From positions 1 to 45,008 of the forward strand of contig JAGWGN010000007.1 in assembly GCA_028867335.1 (NCBI GenBank): a stretch of 45,008 bases of DNA, written 5' to 3'. The notes below the pieces were generated by a model, which saw nothing but the letters and a program-made list of their open reading frames with translations, was not told the origin of the DNA and did no database searches. Below are positions 8,748 to 17,697 of this stretch, piece by piece. Both the position numbers and the translations under genes were made by a program. Within the stretch, counting starts at the first letter, position 1. Every line of letters starts with the position of its first letter. This DNA comes from Microcaldota archaeon (lineage in GTDB: Archaea; Micrarchaeota; Micrarchaeia; Micrarchaeales; CABMGC01).

Positions 8748-9314
8748 ATGGGAAGAATAATCATTTTTCTTGGAACTCCTGGGGCGGGCAAGTCATCGAT
8801 ACTAAAGGGGATCAAGAAGGACAACCTTCGGATCATAAACGTCGGCACGGAGATGTTTGAGATCGCCCGCAAGCACTACGACGTTGGCGACCGCGATGAC
8901 GTAAGGCATCTTGCGCCTGAGATCACAGACAAGATAAGCGATATGGTCTTCAGCGAGATAGTCTCCCACAAGGAGGACGTCATAATCGACACTCACGCAT
9001 CGGTCAGGAGCGGACCAAGGTTCTACCCGGGATTCACGATTGAGAAGCTCCAGAAGCTCAAGGGGCTAAAGACGATAGTATACATCGACGCAAGCTCAAG
9101 GGACATCCTCGCACGAAGGAGCAAGGACCTCACAAGGAGAAGGGATGTGGAGGACGAGACGGACCTTGAGGAGCAAAGAGAGGTAAACCTTTCGTTTATC
9201 GGTACATACTCGGTGATGATGGGTCTGCCAATCTACATCATCAAGAACAACGAGGGGCACCTCAAGCAGGCAACGGAGCAGGCAAACAAGATCGTAAGCG
9301 ACACATTCACGTGA
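8748..9314 (+). CDS. adkA: Adenylate kinase, archaeal AdkA type
   Basis: Interconverts ATP, ADP and AMP. The protein has 188 residues from ATG 8748. The P-loop GTPGAGKS is at residues 9-16. The sequence NVGTEMFEIA after strand 2 and IIDTHASVRSGPRF are typical of the archaeal AdkA family, which is distinct from bacterial Adk. An ATG at 8739 would add three residues. Its stop overlaps the next start by one base (TGATG), so translation of the insertase gene is probably coupled. The order adkA, EMC3-like, rpl34e, cmk, rpl14e is the conserved tail of the archaeal spc operon. Confidence 0.92.
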   Translation: MGRIIIFLGTPGAGKSSILKGIKKDNLRIINVGTEMFEIARKHYDVGDRDDVRHLAPEITDKISDMVFSEIVSHKEDVIIDTHASVRSGPRFYPGFTIEKLQKLKGLKTIVYIDASSRDILARRSKDLTRRRDVEDETDLEEQREVNLSFIGTYSVMMGLPIYIIKNNEGHLKQATEQANKIVSDTFT

Positions 9315-9793
9315 TGGCAATGGAAACACTTGGAATAGAAATCATAATCATTGGGGTGGCGTACGCCCTGCTCGCGGTCACGGTTCAGAGAAAGCTCTCG
9401 AACATGAAGAAGATGTACGAGACACAGGACATAATCAAGCAGAAGTCAAACGAGCTCATGGAGCTCACAAAGAAGGGCGTCACAGACAAGGCGCTGCTCG
9501 ACGCAAAGCAAAAAGAGGTCATGGCGATGGTCTCGCAGAGCATGAAGTCGCAGCTCAAGCCGATGTTTGTGGTGTTCCCGCTCTTCTTGATAGTCTACTA
9601 CTGGGCACTGCCAGCGGGAATAGGCCCTCTTGCTGGGACGCAGACATTCACCTCATTCAACCTTGACTACAAGACGCTTTTCATCGTTGTAACTTTCATA
9701 GTGGGGCTGAGCGTCTCGATGGTGCTGATGCAGCTGGACAAGAGAAGCATGAAAAAGGAGAAGCTCGCGCAGCAGTCCGCGCCGCAGCAATAA
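9314..9793 (+). CDS. EMC3/TMCO1-family membrane protein (DUF106), YidC-like insertase
   Basis: Member of the Oxa1/YidC/EMC3 superfamily that helps insert membrane proteins beside the Sec translocon. The 159-residue protein has an N-terminal membrane helix (about 8-23), a charged coiled-coil hairpin (about 25-75, KQKSNELMELTKKGVT), a helix pair after KSQLKPMFVVFPLFLIVYY (about 80-98) and a third helix near 118-138. This is the three-helix topology of archaeal DUF106. GTG at 9311 is an alternative start. Its position between adkA and rpl34e is conserved in many archaea. Confidence 0.88.
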   Translation: MAMETLGIEIIIIGVAYALLAVTVQRKLSNMKKMYETQDIIKQKSNELMELTKKGVTDKALLDAKQKEVMAMVSQSMKSQLKPMFVVFPLFLIVYYWALPAGIGPLAGTQTFTSFNLDYKTLFIVVTFIVGLSVSMVLMQLDKRSMKKEKLAQQSAPQQ

Positions 9794-9843
9794 CTTTTTA
9801 TATATGAAGAGACAGAATTTATATTCAACAAACAGGTGTTAAT

Positions 9844-10170
9844 TTGCCAAGACCAATGTACAGATCTAGAAGCTACAGGAGGCTAGCCAGGGTCACGCCT
9901 TCAGGAAGAAAGACGATTCACTACAAGAGAAAGAAGAACTCTTTTCCTCACTGCGCAATCTGCGGCGACGAGCTCAACGGGATCTCGATCAGCAAGAGCG
10001 CAAAGGGCAAGTCCCTTAAGACCACCTCCCGAAAGTTCGGCGGAGTGCTCTGCAGCTCATGCAACGCCGAGGTGATAAAGCTCGCAAGCAGGATCGAGAA
10101 CGGGGAGATGAAGCTCCACTCAATCGGAATCAAGCAGAAGCAGTACGTGCTTCAGATGATTGCCCACTAA
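9844..10170 (+). CDS. rpl34e: 50S ribosomal protein L34e
   Basis: Large-subunit ribosomal protein. It has 108 residues and a basic N-terminus (MPRPMYRSRSYRRLARVTPSG). A four-cysteine zinc ribbon uses C37-C40 (CAIC) and C70-C73 (CSSC). The start is TTG at 9844; no ATG would preserve the conserved PRPMYRSRS beginning. AT-rich sequence upstream (tttttatatatg, about 9795-9806, and ttatattc) offers a promoter about 40 bases before the start. Confidence 0.93.
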   Translation: MPRPMYRSRSYRRLARVTPSGRKTIHYKRKKNSFPHCAICGDELNGISISKSAKGKSLKTTSRKFGGVLCSSCNAEVIKLASRIENGEMKLHSIGIKQKQYVLQMIAH

Positions 10171-10186
10171 AAGCGGCTGCATCTAC

Positions 10187-10747
10187 ATGGAAGCGATAAT
10201 ATTATGCGGACTCCCAGCCTCCGGCAAGACCACCGTCGCAAAGATCATCGCAAAGAAGTTCCACTGGAAGGTGATGGGCGGAACAGAGATCCTCAAGGAG
10301 ATGGCAAAGAAGAAGGGCTACAAGATGTCCGGTGACGACTGGTGGGACACCCCGCACGGGATAAAGTTCCTCAAGGAGAGGAAGACCAACCCCAACTTCG
10401 ACAAGGAGACGGACAGGATAATGCTCAGATTAATCAGGAAGGGCAACGTGGTGATGACGAGCTACACCGCTCCGTGGCTCTCAAAGAAGGGCTTCAAGTG
10501 CTGGCTCTCCGCGCCGCTTAACGAGCGCGCTGCGAGGATGGCGAGAAGGGACAGCACCCATGTCAAGGAGTCGATAAAGGCGACAAGGATAAGGGACAGG
10601 GAGAACCAGGCGCTCTACAGAAAGCTCTACCACATCCAGTTCGGAAAGGACTTCAGGCCCTTTGACATGGTGATAGACACAAAAAAGGCAAGTGCAAGGA
10701 AGGTAGCCTCAATGATAATAAAGGCATATAGCGCACACAATAAATAG
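10187..10747 (+). CDS. cmk: Cytidylate kinase, archaeal type
   Basis: Phosphorylates CMP/dCMP with ATP in pyrimidine nucleotide metabolism. The 186-residue protein has a P-loop LPASGKTT (residues 9-16) and the LID-region RRD (ARMARRDST). The sequence DWWDTPHGIKFLKERKTNP is a distinctive insertion seen in some archaeal homologues. A GTG inside the end of rpl34e (10160) is in frame, but ATG 10187 directly precedes the first beta strand. The synteny with rpl34e and rpl14e supports the assignment. Confidence 0.83.
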   Translation: MEAIILCGLPASGKTTVAKIIAKKFHWKVMGGTEILKEMAKKKGYKMSGDDWWDTPHGIKFLKERKTNPNFDKETDRIMLRLIRKGNVVMTSYTAPWLSKKGFKCWLSAPLNERAARMARRDSTHVKESIKATRIRDRENQALYRKLYHIQFGKDFRPFDMVIDTKKASARKVASMIIKAYSAHNK

Positions 10748-10778
10748 ATGATTGGTCAATAGATATTAAAGTGATTTC

Positions 10779-11039
10779 ATGGCATTGTTAGAAGTAGGAA
10801 GAGTTTGCATAAAGAAGTACGGAAGGGACGCAGGAAGCAAGGCAGTCATAACAAAGATTGTCGACAAGAACACTGTTCACGTTTCCACGAGCGTGAGGCT
10901 TAGGGAGCGAAAGTGCAACGTAAATCACCTCGAGTTCCTCAGCGAGAAGATCGACCCAAAAAACGACGAGCAGCTCTACAGGGCGCTTGAGATCGAGAAG
11001 CCCAAGGCGTCCGAAAAGACATCGAAGACAAAGAAGTAA
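10779..11039 (+). CDS. rpl14e: 50S ribosomal protein L14e
   Basis: Small KOW/SH3-like ribosomal protein of 86 residues. The N-terminal half matches L14e (EVGRVCIKKYGRDAGSKAV, then NTVHVSTSVRLRERKCNVNHLE). The C-terminus is a lysine-rich tail (SEKTSKTKK). It follows cmk by 31 bases, the usual archaeal order. Confidence 0.93.
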   Translation: MALLEVGRVCIKKYGRDAGSKAVITKIVDKNTVHVSTSVRLRERKCNVNHLEFLSEKIDPKNDEQLYRALEIEKPKASEKTSKTKK

Positions 11040-11054
11040 TCCTAGCGTGAGCGA

Positions 11055-11912
11055 ATGGTTGGCCTAGCAACTATCGCCGCAATCTTGCCTGCGATAATCT
11101 GGGCATTCACGGTGACAATGGAGAAGAGGCTCTCCTCCATCGCCGGCACATTTCGGACAAGCCTTCTACTCACCGGATTCGGGATCCTCCCGATTCTTGC
11201 TCTGTTTTTCTACTCATACTCTGCGACAAGCTCGTACGTCGCAATCCTTTCCATAATATCAGGCATATTCTTCGCGCTCGGAGCGCTGCTCTACTACAAG
11301 TCCCTTGAGACCGAGCAGATGTCAAACTCCTCGGCCACAGGGCTCGCGCAGCCAGCAATACTTATCGCATTTAGCATACTGGTTCTAAACGAGAGCATCT
11401 CGGTGCTTCAAGCGATAGGCGGACTTATAATCGTGGCAGGGGTCTTTTTAATCATAACAAACAAGAAGATGGAGGTGAACCGGAGGCTGATTCCCGCACT
11501 CCTTGCAAACGTCTCATGGGCCGGGTACTGGATCTTTGCCTCATACGCAATTCTTGCCTCCAATCAGGTGGGCACCCCTCTTCTGATATCGAGGGCCACG
11601 GGGTTCATAATCGTAATCATCTTTTCAGGCCTGCTGCTTGCAAAGAGCTCGTTTAGACCGTCCAAGAACTCCTCCCTAAAATACGTGATAATACTGGGCC
11701 TCTTCGCTGGCGTATTCGACGCAGTAGGGAACGTCATCTTCGGATACGTAGTTAATCTGAACCTGCTCTCCATAGCAAGCATCTTCACGGCCGCTATGCC
11801 TCTCTTCATAACCGCTCTTGGCTATCTGATCTACGGGGAGAGGATGACAAGGGAGCAGTGGGTAGGGATGGCAGTTGCGATAGCGGGCGCCCTGATAATC
11901 GCAGTCGGATAG
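11055..11912 (+). CDS. EamA/DMT-superfamily transporter
   Basis: Integral membrane protein of 285 residues with about ten hydrophobic segments in two five-helix halves, the classic EamA architecture. Each half ends with the family motif: GLAQPAILIAFSILVLNESI near residues 95-115, and MPLFITALGYLIYGERMT in the second half. Likely exports or imports a small metabolite; the substrate is unknown. It starts 15 bases after rpl14e, so it may be read through from the ribosomal operon. It converges on the pilin-like gene with a 6-base gap. Confidence 0.8.
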   Translation: MVGLATIAAILPAIIWAFTVTMEKRLSSIAGTFRTSLLLTGFGILPILALFFYSYSATSSYVAILSIISGIFFALGALLYYKSLETEQMSNSSATGLAQPAILIAFSILVLNESISVLQAIGGLIIVAGVFLIITNKKMEVNRRLIPALLANVSWAGYWIFASYAILASNQVGTPLLISRATGFIIVIIFSGLLLAKSSFRPSKNSSLKYVIILGLFAGVFDAVGNVIFGYVVNLNLLSIASIFTAAMPLFITALGYLIYGERMTREQWVGMAVAIAGALIIAVG

Positions 11913-11918
11913 GAAGGA

Positions 11919-12833
11919 CTAAGGTGTGCTGTATCCGTTCGTCCAGCTGCTCGTGTAGGAGATGCTGTTTGCTACCCCGTTCTGCAGATCCCCACTGTAG
12001 TCGTTCTGGTTCCCGTTGAGAGGCCACCATCCGACAATGTTTCTAAGCTGTATTGGCGCCCCGCCTATTCCCTCAATGTATAGTGCGCTGATCTCGTTAG
12101 AGGAGAGCGAGGCGTTGTAGAGCTGCACGTTTGATATCAGTACCGAGGAGTATCCGTTCTCCCCCCCGCCCACCACGAAGTTCCCTGTCCCTGCAGTCGC
12201 AGGGCCGTTCCCTGCACTGAATACGCCAGCTTTCTGCGCGCCGTTAAGGTAGTAGTAAGCATTCCCTCCAGCGTAGTTGTATGTCATGCATGCGTAGTTC
12301 CACTTGTTTGGGGTGGGCTGGTTTCCAGTCGAGTAGCTTGCTATGACTGTGCTGCCTAGCGTGTTCCAAACGGTGAATCCCTGCGCCGTTCCCTGCTGAT
12401 CAAAAGTGTACTCCCAACCGTTTCCGTAGCTTGGTACCCCCTGCCCCTTTAGGGCAGGACCAACGTATCCTGTCAGCGAGGTGACAGTGTACCACATGCA
12501 CAGACTCATTGCTCCTTTCGCGCCGGCCTCAGGGCTCATGAGCGGGGAGTTCCCGAAGTTTACGTAGGAGCCCTTGCCGCTAAAGCTCGCCACAAACTGC
12601 GGCAGCTGGCCGTTGCACACTCCTGAGAGCGACATGAGCTGTGTCGTGTTTGCGCCGTTTGGCCTTAGAACCTGGCAGCTTCCCGGCTGTGCCTTGCCCG
12701 AGAGGCTTCCAGGATTGAATATTCCGATCTGGTAGAGCGCGCCGAGCACAACAGCAATGATGAGTATCGCCCACCCGTAGGTCATAAGGTACTCCATCGC
12801 CGACTGAGCCCTCGTGAGTCTGGCATTTTGCAT
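11919..12833 (-). CDS. Pilin-like surface protein with LamG/concanavalin-like domain
   Basis: Predicted cell-surface protein of 304 residues. The N-terminus is a class III (type IV pilin-like) signal: a short basic leader, probable cleavage between A9 and Q10, then SAMEYLMTYGWAILIIAVV as the hydrophobic assembly helix. This leader type is widespread in DPANN surface proteins. The rest (about residues 75-300) is rich in G, N, S, Y and W, with strands such as GWEYTFDQQGTAQGF, KWNYACMTYN and AYYYLNG that fit a LamG-like jelly-roll binding domain; it ends near GWWPLNGNQNDYSG. ATG 12833 is preferred over an upstream in-frame start at 12854 because it gives the normal short leader. The ligand is unknown. 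Confidence 0.75.
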   Translation of the reverse strand: MQNARLTRAQSAMEYLMTYGWAILIIAVVLGALYQIGIFNPGSLSGKAQPGSCQVLRPNGANTTQLMSLSGVCNGQLPQFVASFSGKGSYVNFGNSPLMSPEAGAKGAMSLCMWYTVTSLTGYVGPALKGQGVPSYGNGWEYTFDQQGTAQGFTVWNTLGSTVIASYSTGNQPTPNKWNYACMTYNYAGGNAYYYLNGAQKAGVFSAGNGPATAGTGNFVVGGGENGYSSVLISNVQLYNASLSSNEISALYIEGIGGAPIQLRNIVGWWPLNGNQNDYSGDLQNGVANSISYTSSWTNGYSTP

Positions 12834-12920
12834 ACTTAGTTCACGACAAGACAAAATAAAATAGTATCTGAAGCGTGCGAAAGCAAATCAATAATAATCT
12901 GCTATGGCAATCCCCAATTG

Positions 12921-14246
12921 ATGTGCGCAAAAGTCGAGGGCAAGGCGAGAAAGGTAATAGAGCGTGACTCAAAGGTGATGATCAACACCACAAGGGAGCA
13001 CTATCCCTTTGTCGCAGAAAAGGGGGACGGCGATTTCGCATACGACATCTCAGGGGAGAAGCTGATAGACTTCTCAAGCTTCATAGGCGTCTATACGCTC
13101 GGTGTCAACTCAAATGAGAGTATACGGAAGGCGATACATTCCCAAGTCGATAGGCTGATGCACTCGGCATTCACCGATTTCTACTCCGAGCCTCCGGTCA
13201 CCTTCACAGAGAAGCTTCTCGCCATGTTCCCGAAAGGATTCGGCAGGGCTTTCTTCTCAAACTCTGGAACGGAGGCCAACGAGGCGGCAATAAAACTCTC
13301 CAGGCTCTACACAAAGAGGCCCTATCTTATCTCCTTCTACAATGCGTTTCACGGGAGGACCATGGGATCACTTGGCCTCACAGCGTCAAAGCCGATACAA
13401 AAGGAGCACTTCGGCCCTTTCTCCGGGGTTGTGCAGGCCCACTTCCCAAGCCCTTACCGTTGCGAGCTAAACCACGACCACAACCATGACTGTGCAACAG
13501 CGTGCATAGATTACATAAAGCGAAACATTTTCGGAAAGATCGTCCCGGCAAAGGAGGTGGCAGCGATATTCTTCGAGCCGATACAGGGGGAGGGCGGATA
13601 CATAGTTCCGCCTAAGGATTTCTTCAGGCAGCTGCGAGAGCTTGCGGACGAGCACCAGATACTTCTTGTCTCAGACGAGATTCAGGCGGGCTACATGAGA
13701 ACCGGAAAGTTTCTGGCCCTAGACAACTTCGGTGTCCAGGCGGACATTTACACGATGGCAAAGGCGCTCGGCGGCGGGCTTCCCATCGGGGCCACAATAA
13801 CGCGGCACTCTTTAGGCAACATTCCAAACGGCGCACATGCCAACACATTCGGCGGCAACCTGGTTTCCATCGCCGCTGCAAACGCGTCTCTCGACTACGT
13901 AATCAAAAACAAGAAGGGCCTTGAGGCTCAGGTTGCAGCAAAGGGAAAGTATGTGATGAAGAGGCTTAGTGAGCTGAAGGAGGATTACGAAATTGTGGGC
14001 GACGTGCGCGGAATAGGGCTCATGATCGGCGCAGAGCTTGTGAAAAGCAAGCGCACGAAGGAGTATGCGATAAAGGAGAGGGCAAAGGTTCTCGACGAAT
14101 GCTTTACAAACGGGCTGCTGCTTTTGCCTTGCGGAACTTCCACGATACGGATCATCCCGCCGATAACAATCAGCAAGGCGAGCCTGGAGAAGGGAATGGA
14201 TATCTTCGAGGGCGCAATAAGGTCTGCGAACAAGGATCTCAGATGA
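12921..14246 (+). CDS. Class III PLP-dependent aminotransferase or racemase
   Basis: Member of fold type I, subgroup III (acetylornithine/4-aminobutyrate aminotransferase, and amino-acid racemases of Thermococcales). The 441-residue protein has NSGTEANEAAIKL (PLP phosphate site), YNAFHGRTMGSLG, EPIQGEGGY, SDEIQAGYMRTG and the Schiff-base lysine K281 in MAKALGGGLP. A His/Asp/Cys-rich insert (NHDHNHDCATAC, about residues 185-196) is unusual and might bind metal. The N-terminus resembles broad-specificity archaeal 4-aminobutyrate aminotransferase-like racemases, so the reaction is uncertain. Its 3' end overlaps the convergent DP2 gene by 8 bases. Confidence 0.82.
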   Translation: MCAKVEGKARKVIERDSKVMINTTREHYPFVAEKGDGDFAYDISGEKLIDFSSFIGVYTLGVNSNESIRKAIHSQVDRLMHSAFTDFYSEPPVTFTEKLLAMFPKGFGRAFFSNSGTEANEAAIKLSRLYTKRPYLISFYNAFHGRTMGSLGLTASKPIQKEHFGPFSGVVQAHFPSPYRCELNHDHNHDCATACIDYIKRNIFGKIVPAKEVAAIFFEPIQGEGGYIVPPKDFFRQLRELADEHQILLVSDEIQAGYMRTGKFLALDNFGVQADIYTMAKALGGGLPIGATITRHSLGNIPNGAHANTFGGNLVSIAAANASLDYVIKNKKGLEAQVAAKGKYVMKRLSELKEDYEIVGDVRGIGLMIGAELVKSKRTKEYAIKERAKVLDECFTNGLLLLPCGTSTIRIIPPITISKASLEKGMDIFEGAIRSANKDLR

Positions 14247-17200
14247 AGCTGCTGAGGTTGAACTGCCTCTTGTCAAGTATCACCTCCTCGCTGAAGAGGT
14301 TGTTTATCTCGTCCTTAACGAGCTTTAGCCTCTGGCGAATGTACGGTTCGAGGCTGTAGGTGTCCCCAAGGGTTATCGCAATCTCCAGGTACTTTTCTAT
14401 TCCTCCCTTGGATACTGTGAGCAGCAGCTTGCCCTGGCACTTTGTGCATACGCCAGAGAGCGGAATCCTCCTGTACTTTGCGTTGCACACGACGCACCTA
14501 AAGCCCTGCCTTGAGAAGGTGTGGAGGTTTCCGATCAAATCCGGTATGAAGTGGCTGAGTATAAGCCTCTTCGCGGCGTCGCGGGTGTCGACCATCCTGA
14601 GCATGTTCATCAGCTTGAACTCAGCATCGATCTTGCTCTGCATGTTGTTTAATAGCGCGTAGAGGCTTCTCTTTGGAGACACGAGTATTGCGGTTTGCGA
14701 AGCGCCATGCGTGAATCTCAGGTTCCTGTACCTCTCCTCCCCCTTCTGCAGCCTGTCCTTAACCGTCTCAACAACTGCCTCCGAAGGCGAGGCGCGAGCA
14801 AGCGTCTTGTTGTAGAAGTCAAGGGAGAACTTTCCGCCGACCTCGACCACATGCACCTCGTCGTCAACCTCCTCGGGCAGTATGTTCGGCGAGAGAATGA
14901 TAGGCGCGTCCATGGTCGCCCCGATGTTTGTCGAGAGATATCCCCTCGAGAAGTTTATCAGCCCATCAAGCAGCATCATTGTGGTGTCCTCGTCCCCGTC
15001 GCAGTTCCTTCGCCTTGCCGACACTGTGTAGGGGTGCGCGAACCCGACGTTCGAATCCGTGAATCCTATTATCCTTCCCAGCACTCCGCATGAGGTGTGC
15101 GGAGAGAGCGTGATGACCAGATGCCCTATGAGGTCATTCACGGTCGCCGCATTGTAGAACGGCTCTATCCCGTAGAACTTTGTGAGCAGATCGTCAATGA
15201 AGTGGGTCGTCCTGAGCATGTATACCGCGCCGTTCTTGCTCAAGATAACGTCCTGGTGCCTCATCTCAAGCAGCTGGTCCTCGCTCACAAGCGGATTGCC
15301 AAGATAGTCCGAGGTGTATCCGAGCTCCTTGAGCTTCTCAATCCCAACCCCTATTTCCTTGGGATAGATGTGGGTTATCGGGGCGTCGGTAGCATCGAAT
15401 CTAACGGTCCCGTCCTTGAAGACCCACAGCCCGTTGAGACTCCTAAGTATCCCCTTCTCAACAGCCTCGACCTTCTTGTCCTTGCTCATCAGCCACTTGA
15501 CCCCCTTCACGGTGTCGGGCATCTTCGAGGCGCGAAGCCTCTTTGTGGCGCTGGAGATAAGCTTTGTCATGTCTATCTCCCTCTCCTCGCTAGCTCGCGT
15601 CTCCGCTCCACAGTTCTCGCACTTAACGCTCTCAGTCACGTGGTTGCACTTGTCGCATATTCTAACAATCACCGCCTTCATTGCGCAGTCGTAGCAGTAG
15701 GAGGTCTCGATCATCCTCTTGCAGCTTGTGCAGGTGTACCTCGCTATTGTCGCGATGAACTTCCTGCTCCCGAATTTCTTTAAGTCGTTTAGGTAAGCCT
15801 TTGTGATGTTCCTCTCCTTCCCACCAAAGTCCCCTATCGGGAAGAGGCCATGGGGTGAAGGCTTCATCATCCTCTCCTTTGCCTTCTCCGGCCTTCCAAT
15901 TCTTCCGGCGATGAATGTGGATCTCCTCATTATCCTAAACGGCGCCAGTGCGTTCACAAGCTCAAGGCCCTCCTTGTCGTCTAGGCCCGCATACTCCTCC
16001 AGAATTGACTCAGTTACCTGCAGCTTTCCTTCCGCTCCAGAAGCAAAACCCAAAGAGGCAAGCAGGCTCTGCGCATAATCCCTGGCGATCACTATCTTTC
16101 CGTCTCTCACAGTGTGTGGCACAACAAGGGATTCCAGGTTCTTCTTTGTCTCCGGCCTGTTTTCGATCTCGATTCCGTTAATTGCAAACAGATCGGCAGA
16201 GTTCTTCCAATCGGAGCCCCTGGCTATGATCTGCGCAATCTGCGCGATATCCGCGTTGGGCAGCGCCTGGAACTCAAAGAGGAACTTGGGGTGTATTGGG
16301 ACCCCGTGCTTCATCGATATCTCGTATGCTGTTTTGAAGTCCATCTTCTCATGGTCAAAACTCGCGCTAGGGTCCTTTTCCGCAAGCTGCGCCTCCCAGA
16401 ACTCCTCCACATAGCTTGTCGGCATCAGAGGGGTGTTTGCGTTCCTGAAGTCCCCGAAGGTGATCAGTATGTCTCCGATTGAGATTATCTCCTCAACGTC
16501 GTCCTTTACCTTATTTGCCATCTCCGCGCTGCTCACCCTCAGCGCCTCTCCAGACTTCAATCTTATGAACGGCCCCTCAATCGAATCGACAGGAGTCACG
16601 ATGCATCCCTTCCTCGGCTGCTCCATCTTCAGCTGAGTTCCTGTCGCCATGAATCCCATGGTCAGAATCATTGTCGCAGGGTGCACTCCCATCGCTGCAA
16701 TACCCGTCATCCTGCTCCTTCCATACCTGAGCCTAAATCCTCCCATGAATCCTGGATAGGAGAGTATCGGCCTTCCTGCGACAAGCTCGTCAAGGAATGA
16801 TCTCGCCCCGTCCTTTTGCTCGGGCTTTGCCGACTTGTCCGCCTTTTCAACCTTGATCACATTGTTTAGCCAGCTCCAGTCAAGCCCCACATTCTTGACC
16901 TCCTTGAGGACCTTCTTTGCCTTCTGCGCTATTCCCTCACAGAGCACAAGAGGTATCCCCCCCCTAATCCTGTTTGAGACCCGCACCTCCTTGCCGTCAA
17001 ATCCGATCTTCTTCATGTCCCTGTGCACGCTTACCTCAATCTCCTCTGTAGGCAGGCTGTCTATGCAGATTGGGCAGTTGTTGACTATGCTGCGCAGGTC
17101 ATCGTCTGCAGGTTTGTACTGAAGCCTAACCGCGCGCGCGTTATAGATCTCAACCTCTTCAACGTATCTCTCCACCTCCTTTTGCGTCGGCTGATACGCT

Positions 17201-17697
17201 CCGAAGCCGAAGATGAGCCTTGCGTAGTCCGCAAAGGCAACCGAGAGCGCGACCGACGTCCCTCCTGCGCTTCTAATCGGCCCTGTGAAGACCATGGAGA
17301 GGTAATCGGATCCGTCCGGATTCTTCATCTGGGTTATCCCGTAAACCCCTTCAGTCGGGGCAACGAGTATTCCGTCTGTCTGGATCGCAAGCCCGACCCT
17401 CACCGCAAGCTCAAGCCTCTTTAGGTTATCGTATTTTGCAAAATCCTCGTGGGTGCAGATCTCCTTCACCACATCGAACGCGAGCTCTGACTTTGGCTGG
17501 TTGCGGAACTTCTTTCTTATGATATCGGCAAGCCCAGGAACGCCGATGATTCCCTCAACTCGCGATGCGATGTCCGGAGCAATCTTTATCTCAACGAAGT
17601 TCTCTGGGTCGTATCCCTTCATCCTCGCCTTTCTTGCGACCTCGTGCGCCTTGTCGAAATCTTCCGAAAGCGCGTTAAAGTACTCTTGCGTATCCAT
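14239..17697 (-). CDS. polC: DNA polymerase D large subunit DP2
   Basis: Catalytic subunit of the archaeal replicative polymerase PolD. The protein has 1152 residues, close to the normal length, and shows no intein. The double-psi beta-barrel active site has N898 and the acidic DGDED motif (D900, D902, D904). A central zinc-ribbon region holds CTSCKRM, CYDC, CDKC and CENC. A last zinc motif, CVVC...CTKC, lies near the C-terminus. The start ATG is immediately next to the stop of the DP1 gene, with no spacer, so synthesis of the two subunits is probably coupled. The final codons overlap the end of the convergent aminotransferase gene. Confidence 0.97.
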   Translation of the reverse strand: MDTQEYFNALSEDFDKAHEVARKARMKGYDPENFVEIKIAPDIASRVEGIIGVPGLADIIRKKFRNQPKSELAFDVVKEICTHEDFAKYDNLKRLELAVRVGLAIQTDGILVAPTEGVYGITQMKNPDGSDYLSMVFTGPIRSAGGTSVALSVAFADYARLIFGFGAYQPTQKEVERYVEEVEIYNARAVRLQYKPADDDLRSIVNNCPICIDSLPTEEIEVSVHRDMKKIGFDGKEVRVSNRIRGGIPLVLCEGIAQKAKKVLKEVKNVGLDWSWLNNVIKVEKADKSAKPEQKDGARSFLDELVAGRPILSYPGFMGGFRLRYGRSRMTGIAAMGVHPATMILTMGFMATGTQLKMEQPRKGCIVTPVDSIEGPFIRLKSGEALRVSSAEMANKVKDDVEEIISIGDILITFGDFRNANTPLMPTSYVEEFWEAQLAEKDPSASFDHEKMDFKTAYEISMKHGVPIHPKFLFEFQALPNADIAQIAQIIARGSDWKNSADLFAINGIEIENRPETKKNLESLVVPHTVRDGKIVIARDYAQSLLASLGFASGAEGKLQVTESILEEYAGLDDKEGLELVNALAPFRIMRRSTFIAGRIGRPEKAKERMMKPSPHGLFPIGDFGGKERNITKAYLNDLKKFGSRKFIATIARYTCTSCKRMIETSYCYDCAMKAVIVRICDKCNHVTESVKCENCGAETRASEEREIDMTKLISSATKRLRASKMPDTVKGVKWLMSKDKKVEAVEKGILRSLNGLWVFKDGTVRFDATDAPITHIYPKEIGVGIEKLKELGYTSDYLGNPLVSEDQLLEMRHQDVILSKNGAVYMLRTTHFIDDLLTKFYGIEPFYNAATVNDLIGHLVITLSPHTSCGVLGRIIGFTDSNVGFAHPYTVSARRRNCDGDEDTTMMLLDGLINFSRGYLSTNIGATMDAPIILSPNILPEEVDDEVHVVEVGGKFSLDFYNKTLARASPSEAVVETVKDRLQKGEERYRNLRFTHGASQTAILVSPKRSLYALLNNMQSKIDAEFKLMNMLRMVDTRDAAKRLILSHFIPDLIGNLHTFSRQGFRCVVCNAKYRRIPLSGVCTKCQGKLLLTVSKGGIEKYLEIAITLGDTYSLEPYIRQRLKLVKDEINNLFSEEVILDKRQFNLSSFI

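Noticed and set aside
14239-17697. Intein in DP2
   Set aside because: Length and motif order are normal and no splicing-type Cys/His-Asn blocks interrupt the active site.
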